A DNA stretch of 29,995 bases from SCRT01 sp036379455 (lineage in GTDB: Bacteria; Pseudomonadota; Gammaproteobacteria; Nevskiales; Nevskiaceae), in contig DASVGQ010000021.1 of assembly GCA_036379455.1 (NCBI GenBank), forward strand, positions 1-29,995. Reading direction: 5' to 3'. Position numbers and translations under genes: made by a program. Below the pieces are notes generated by a model that ran no database searches, had not been told where the DNA came from, and was given only the letters and a program-made list of their open reading frames with translations. Shown here piece after piece: positions 26,069-29,995 of this stretch. The first letter of the stretch is position 1. Each line of letters opens with the position of its first letter.

Positions 26069-26863
26069 CTATCCAGCGGCGCTCGAGCGGCGACGGGCGG
26101 CGCGCCAGATCGCAAGGGCCGGCCCCGACAGCGCGTAAAGCAGGAACAGCAGGAACAGGATCCGCGGCGGATCGATCGACACCACGGCGAGCACGATCAC
26201 CACCGCGGCAAAAGGCAGGAAACGCATGCGGCGCGACAGGTTCAGCTTCTTGAAGCTGTAGTAGCGCACGTTGCTGACCATGAGCAACGCGCAGCCGACG
26301 GTCAGGATCCCCGCCGGCAGGACGACATCCTCTCCGCCGAATCCGAGTCCGTAGCTGTTCCACACGAAGAACACGACGACCGCCGCGGCAGCCGGACTTG
26401 GCAGGCCGTAGAAATCCTTGTTGCTGTGTGCGATCGCCGTCAGGACGTTGAAGCGGGCGAGCCGCAGCGCCGTGCATACGGCATAGAGCAGGGCGATGAC
26501 CGCGCCGAGCTGCCCGTGCAGCCAGTGCACGTGCTCGAGCGTACGCAGGCTGTAGCCGTACACGACGACGCTGGCCGCGATGCCGAAGGCCACGAGATCG
26601 CACAGCGAATCGTATTCCCGACCGAAGTCGGTGGCGGTATTCGTCAGGCGCGCGATGCGTCCATCCAGCGAATCCACGACCATGGAGAACAGCACCGCGA
26701 TGGCCGCCACGTCGAAGCGCCCGTTCATCGAGGCGATCACGGCGAAGAAGCCGCCAAACAGCGTGCCGGTGGTAAACAAACTCGGCAGCAGATAGATGCC
26801 GCGGTGCCGCCGTCGCGGGCGCGCGCCCCCGGCGGGGTCCGGGTCGGTGTGCAGCGACGTCAT
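26069..26863 (-). CDS. pssA: CDP-diacylglycerol-serine O-phosphatidyltransferase (membrane type)
   Basis: PssA makes phosphatidylserine from CDP-diacylglycerol and serine at the inner membrane, the substrate of Psd. The 264-residue protein has about eight hydrophobic helices and the complete CDP-alcohol phosphotransferase motif at residues 67-89: Asp 67, Gly 68, Ala 71, Arg 72, Gly 81, Asp 85, Asp 89. It also has FYGLPSPAAAA, typical of type II (Bacillus-like) PssA found in many proteobacteria. The N-terminal 20 residues are basic. It lies between ilvC and leuA, as in several beta- and gammaproteobacteria. In those genomes psd is often next to it; here psd is elsewhere in the window. Confidence 0.95.
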   Translation of the reverse strand: MTSLHTDPDPAGGARPRRRHRGIYLLPSLFTTGTLFGGFFAVIASMNGRFDVAAIAVLFSMVVDSLDGRIARLTNTATDFGREYDSLCDLVAFGIAASVVVYGYSLRTLEHVHWLHGQLGAVIALLYAVCTALRLARFNVLTAIAHSNKDFYGLPSPAAAAVVVFFVWNSYGLGFGGEDVVLPAGILTVGCALLMVSNVRYYSFKKLNLSRRMRFLPFAAVVIVLAVVSIDPPRILFLLFLLYALSGPALAIWRAARRRSSAAG

Positions 26864-26936
26864 AGGTATGCGACCGCGGCGCGGCGTACGGTCCGTTCAG
26901 GCTCCGTGCGCGCGGGCGCCAGGCACGCCATGCCTT

Positions 26937-27959
26937 TCAGTCGCGCGTCTTGTCGACGATCTTGTTCTTGGCGATCCACGGCATCATGGCGCGCAGACGA
27001 CCGCCCACCTTCTCGAGCGGATGCTCCGCGGACATTCGCCGCCGCGCGTTGAGCAAGGCACCGCCGGCCTGATTCTCGAGGACGAACTCGCGCGCGAACT
27101 CGCCGCTCTGGATCTCGCCGAGAATCCGCTTCATCTCGGCCTTGGTCTGCGCGTTGACGATCCGCGGACCGCGTGTGTAGTCGCCGTATTCCGCGGTATT
27201 CGAGATCGAATACCGCATGTTCGCCAAGCCGCCCTCGTAGATCAGGTCAACGATCAACTTCACCTCGTGGCAGGTCTCGAAGTACGCCATCTCCGGTGCG
27301 TATCCCGCCTCGACCAGCGTCTCGAAACCGGCCTGGATGAGCGCACTGAGGCCACCGCACAGGACCGCCTGTTCACCGAACAGATCGGTCTCCGTCTCCT
27401 CGCGGAAGGTCGTCTCGATGATTCCCGCGCGGCCACCGCCGATACCCATGGCATAGGACAGCGCCAGGTCCTTCGCCTGCCCGGTCGCGTCCTGCTGCAC
27501 GCATACGAGATCCGGCACGCCGCTGCCTTGGACGTAGGTCGACCGCACGAGGTGGCCGGGCCCCTTGGGCGCAATCATCACGACGTCGACATCGGCCTGC
27601 GGCTTGATCAATCCGAAGTGGATGTTGAAGCCGTGGGCAAATGCGATCGCCGCGTTGTGCTTGAGGTTGCCGGCGATGTCCTTCTCGTAGATCGCGCGCT
27701 GGTGCTCATCCGGCGCCAGCAGCATGACGAAGTCGGCCTGCCTGACCGCCTCGGCCACGCTCGCGACCCGCAGCCCGCCGGCCTCGGCCTTCTTGCGTGA
27801 CGACGATCCCTCGCGCAGCCCGACGACGACGTCGACGCCGCTGTCCTTGAGGTTGAGCGCGTGGGCATGGCCCTGGGAGCCGAAGCCGATCACGGCGACC
27901 TTGCGGCTCTGGATCAGTGAAAGGTCGGCATCCTTGTCGTAGTAAACGTTGATACTCAC
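26937..27959 (-). CDS. ilvC: Ketol-acid reductoisomerase (NADP+), class I
   Basis: IlvC isomerises and reduces acetolactate or acetohydroxybutyrate on the way to valine, leucine and isoleucine. The 340-residue protein starts MSINVYYDKDADLSLI and has the NADPH-binding VIGFGSQGHAHALNLKDSG with GLREGSSSRKKAE (Arg/Ser, NADPH-type). It also has the metal ligands in TDLFGEQAVLCGG and EVKLIVDLIYEGG. The start is GTG at 27959, supported by GGAG 6 bp upstream and by the family N-terminus. The same frame is open for another 111 codons into ilvN but that part is not protein-like. It follows ilvN by 80 bp. Confidence 0.96.
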   Translation of the reverse strand: MSINVYYDKDADLSLIQSRKVAVIGFGSQGHAHALNLKDSGVDVVVGLREGSSSRKKAEAGGLRVASVAEAVRQADFVMLLAPDEHQRAIYEKDIAGNLKHNAAIAFAHGFNIHFGLIKPQADVDVVMIAPKGPGHLVRSTYVQGSGVPDLVCVQQDATGQAKDLALSYAMGIGGGRAGIIETTFREETETDLFGEQAVLCGGLSALIQAGFETLVEAGYAPEMAYFETCHEVKLIVDLIYEGGLANMRYSISNTAEYGDYTRGPRIVNAQTKAEMKRILGEIQSGEFAREFVLENQAGGALLNARRRMSAEHPLEKVGGRLRAMMPWIAKNKIVDKTRD

Positions 27960-28039
27960 GGCTGACTCCGTTGCGGTCGGTGCAGCCGTCGCCGGCTCCG
28001 GCCTTGAAAATGTCCTCGTGCTGCCGCCCCGGCGTACCG

Positions 28040-28540
28040 TCAGGCGGGGATCTCGAGCCCCGTCGGGCCACGTTCGAGCGCAACACCGCCCGTGCGCACG
28101 ACTTCGACGATCTCGGCGACCTTCGCAAGATCCTTGAGAAAGGCATCGACTTCCGCGATCGACCCGGTCAACTGCACGGCCCGCACGTGGTCCGCTTCGT
28201 CCAGCACCTGGCCGCGATGCCGCCGCACGCACTCCACGACGTCGCGCGCGCTGTTGCCCTTGATACGTACCTTCGCGAGCACCAGCTCGCACTCCAGATG
28301 GTCGCGATCGGCGTAGTCGACGACGCGCACGACGTCCACCATCTTCCCGAGCTGCTTGACGATCTGTTCCATGACCGCGGTGCTTCCCGTCGCGGCCAGC
28401 GTCAGGCGCGATACGGTGTCATCGGCGGTCGGCGCCACTGACAGGGATTCAATGTTGTAGCCGCGCGCGGCAAACATGCCCGAGACCCGCGCCAGCGCAC
28501 CGGCTTCGTTCTGCAGAAGAATGGAAATGATGTGGCGCAT
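28040..28540 (-). CDS. ilvN: Acetolactate synthase small (regulatory) subunit
   Basis: This subunit activates the large acetolactate synthase subunit and gives valine feedback sensitivity. The 166-residue protein has the N-terminal ACT domain (MRHIISILLQNEAGALARVSGMFAARGYNIESLSVAPT) and the conserved second domain (ECELVLAKVRIKG to VRTGGVALERGPTGLEI), so it is a full-length IlvH/IlvN of about 160 residues. It is the first gene of the minus-strand run ilvN-ilvC-pssA-leuA. It does not sit downstream of its catalytic partner: ilvB starts 140 bp away on the opposite strand. Confidence 0.95.
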   Translation of the reverse strand: MRHIISILLQNEAGALARVSGMFAARGYNIESLSVAPTADDTVSRLTLAATGSTAVMEQIVKQLGKMVDVVRVVDYADRDHLECELVLAKVRIKGNSARDVVECVRRHRGQVLDEADHVRAVQLTGSIAEVDAFLKDLAKVAEIVEVVRTGGVALERGPTGLEIPA

Positions 28541-28632
28541 AGGCGCGCCACGCTAACGATCCGCGCTGCCGAACGCAAGTGGACGCACGCGCGGAGACGA
28601 CCGCCGCCGTCCTGTCCTGCGCCTGCACGTGG

Positions 28633-28664
28633 TATAAGACGATCCCTTCCACCTTAGCATGCTA
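28633..28664 (+). promoter_or_regulatory. Candidate ilvB -10 box and downstream palindrome
   Basis: TATAAG at 28633-28638 matches the -10 consensus at five of six positions; the -35 region is poor. A perfect 10-bp palindrome TAGCATGCTA (28655-28664) follows, which would lie in the first 20 transcribed bases or so and could be an operator. On the other strand of the same 140-bp gap, a weak ilvN promoter (TTGCGT, 17 bp, TAGCGT) is possible. Confidence 0.35.
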
Positions 28665-28680
28665 TTGACTGCTGGACGCC

Positions 28681-29995
28681 ATGAACGCGCAAATCAAGCC
28701 GAATCCCGAGCACCCCCGCGCAGGCCAGACCATGACCGGGGCCGACATCATCGTCCAGGTCCTCGCGGATGAAGGCGTCGATGTCGTGTTCGGCTACTCC
28801 GGCGGCGCGATCCTGCCGACCTACGATGCCGTGTTCCGCTACAACCAAGTACATGCGGACGATCAAGCCGGCGCCATCGAACTGGTGGTCCCCGCCAACG
28901 AACAGGGCGCCGGATTCATGGCCGCGGGCTACGCCCGGGCCAGCGGCCGCGTCGGTGTGTGCATGGTGACGTCCGGACCGGGTGCGACGAACACCGTCAC
29001 GCCGGTGCGCGACAGCATGGCCGACTCCGTGCCGATCGTCGTGATCTGCGGCCAGGTGCCGACCCGAGCCATCGGCTCGGACGCCTTCCAGGAGGCGCCG
29101 GTGTCCAACATCATGGGTGCGTGTGCCAAGCACGTGTTCCTCATCACGGATCCGACGCGCCTCGAGGCGACGCTGCGCTGCGCCTTCGAGATCGCCCGCA
29201 CCGGACGTCCAGGCCCCGTGGTCGTGGACATTCCCAAGGACATCCAGAACTGGAGCGGGACCTATCACGGCCCCGGAAACCAGCGTGCCCTGCCGCTTCC
29301 AGGCTACCGCGCGCGCGTCAAGGCGGCCCTCGCCCACCGCGTCGATCCGGAAGCTGCGGCCGCGTTCTTCAAGATGCTCAAGCAGGCCGAGCGACCGCTG
29401 TTGTACGCGGGCGGCGGCGTCATCAACGGCAACGCCACGCCGGCGCTGCGAGCTTTCGCGGAGGCCTTCGGCATCCCGGTCGTCACGACGCTCATGGGTA
29501 TCGGCGCGATGGACACGCGTTCGCCGCTGTCGCTGCACCTGCTGGGGATGCACGGCACCGCCTACGCAAACTATGCGGTGGACGACTGCGATTTCCTCAT
29601 TGCGGTTGGCGCGCGTTTCGATGACCGCGTGGCGGGCGTTCCGGACAAGTTCGCACGGCGCGCGCGCTGGATCGCGCACATCGACATCGACAACGCGGAG
29701 ATCAACAAGGTCAAGCGCGTGCACTGGGCGCACGTCGGTGACCTGACGGCGGCGCTGGACACGCTGCGCGGCTACCTGCAGGAACGGAATTTCAGCCCCG
29801 ACTACGCGGCCTGGCACCGCCACTGTGCGGAGCTGAAGAAGACCTACGCGATGAACTACAGCCACGACAGCAAGTTGATCCAGCCCTACGCCGTGATCGA
29901 GGCGATCAACCGCCACACGCAGGGCGAGGCCATCATCGCGACCGGCGTAGGCCAGCACCAGATGTGGGCCGCGCAGTATTTCGACTTCGCGCATC
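28681..29995 (+). CDS. ilvB: Acetolactate synthase large subunit, 3'-truncated by window edge
   Basis: A thiamine-diphosphate enzyme condensing two pyruvates to acetolactate. The first 438 codons are present and open to the window edge. The N-terminal ThDP domain has GYSGGAILPTYDA (usually GYPGG), the catalytic glutamate 74 in PANEQGAGFMAAGYARA (usually RHEQGA), and VTSGPGATNTVTPVRDSMADSVPIVV. GSDAFQEAPV, GRPGPVVVDIPKD, AGGGV and the FAD-domain GARFDDRV follow. The stretch around residues 55-73 is several residues longer than in the Pseudomonas enzyme, and many positions differ. Function as acetolactate synthase is likely given the DIPKD, FDDRV and DAFQE motifs and the adjacent ilvN. Its C-terminal half, with the ThDP-binding motif, is outside the window. 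Confidence 0.92.
   Translation, partial: MNAQIKPNPEHPRAGQTMTGADIIVQVLADEGVDVVFGYSGGAILPTYDAVFRYNQVHADDQAGAIELVVPANEQGAGFMAAGYARASGRVGVCMVTSGPGATNTVTPVRDSMADSVPIVVICGQVPTRAIGSDAFQEAPVSNIMGACAKHVFLITDPTRLEATLRCAFEIARTGRPGPVVVDIPKDIQNWSGTYHGPGNQRALPLPGYRARVKAALAHRVDPEAAAAFFKMLKQAERPLLYAGGGVINGNATPALRAFAEAFGIPVVTTLMGIGAMDTRSPLSLHLLGMHGTAYANYAVDDCDFLIAVGARFDDRVAGVPDKFARRARWIAHIDIDNAEINKVKRVHWAHVGDLTAALDTLRGYLQERNFSPDYAAWHRHCAELKKTYAMNYSHDSKLIQPYAVIEAINRHTQGEAIIATGVGQHQMWAAQYFDFAH

Noticed and set aside
27960..28292. N-terminal extension of IlvC into ilvN
   Set aside because: The GTG at 27959 has GGAG at the right distance and gives the standard KARI start; the extension is Arg/Gly-rich and overlaps ilvN.
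28654..29994. 446-codon open frame on the minus strand
   Set aside because: It is the complement of ilvB. The ilvB strand has clear acetolactate synthase motifs; this one has none.

Overview
The window is about 30 kb of GC-rich (roughly two-thirds GC by eye), densely packed bacterial chromosome carrying housekeeping and amino-acid biosynthesis genes. I see no tRNA or rRNA gene, insertion sequence, phage gene, CRISPR array or antibiotic-resistance gene. The order LysR regulator / leuC-leuD-methyltransferase-leuB-asd-usg-fimV-truA-(no trpF)-accD-folC-(dedD-like) matches the well-known Pseudomonas chromosomal block. Together with a FimV homologue, a family-4 uracil-DNA glycosylase paired with RimI and a TgpA homologue, this points to a high-GC gammaproteobacterium outside Pseudomonas itself. 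I cannot place it to genus, and a betaproteobacterium is not fully excluded.

Region 1 (1-12614, minus strand): leucine genes leuC, leuD and leuB with a SAM methyltransferase between leuD and leuB; then asd and its non-catalytic paralogue usg, the polar peptidoglycan-binding protein fimV, truA, accD, folC and the first 24 codons of a probable SPOR/DedD membrane protein. The trpF gene usually found between truA and accD is absent; a 207-bp non-coding gap is there instead. A divergent LysR-type regulator (12713-13624) faces leuC and is followed by an SDR oxidoreductase.

Region 2 (14598-17652): prmB and aroC form a minus-strand pair converging on the SDR gene; psd (phosphatidylserine decarboxylase) diverges from prmB. 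Region 3 (17649-21581, plus): psd runs by overlapping stop/start codons into a MoxR ATPase, DUF58 protein and TgpA-type transglutaminase operon.

Region 4 (21594-28540, minus): a long co-directional run ilvN-ilvC-pssA-leuA-udg-rimI-MFS, with ATGA stop/start overlaps in the last two junctions. The large acetolactate synthase subunit ilvB (28681 to the window edge) is on the opposite strand, divergent from its small subunit, and belongs to a sequence variant unlike the usual Pseudomonas IlvI. The 236-bp space before leuA holds a good extended -10 promoter, a short Leu-rich ORF whose stop codon sits in the loop of a strong hairpin, and three more hairpins. It is the best candidate here for an uncharacterised regulatory element (a leucine leader/attenuator).

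Together the genes supply nearly all branched-chain synthesis from pyruvate to leucine (IlvBNC, LeuABCD; no ilvD or ilvE in the window), the aspartate-semialdehyde branch point, chorismate, phosphatidylethanolamine (PssA, Psd) and folate/fatty-acid entry steps. No intergenic gap exceeds 300 bases; the longest are 2273-2479 and 25833-26068, both described below.
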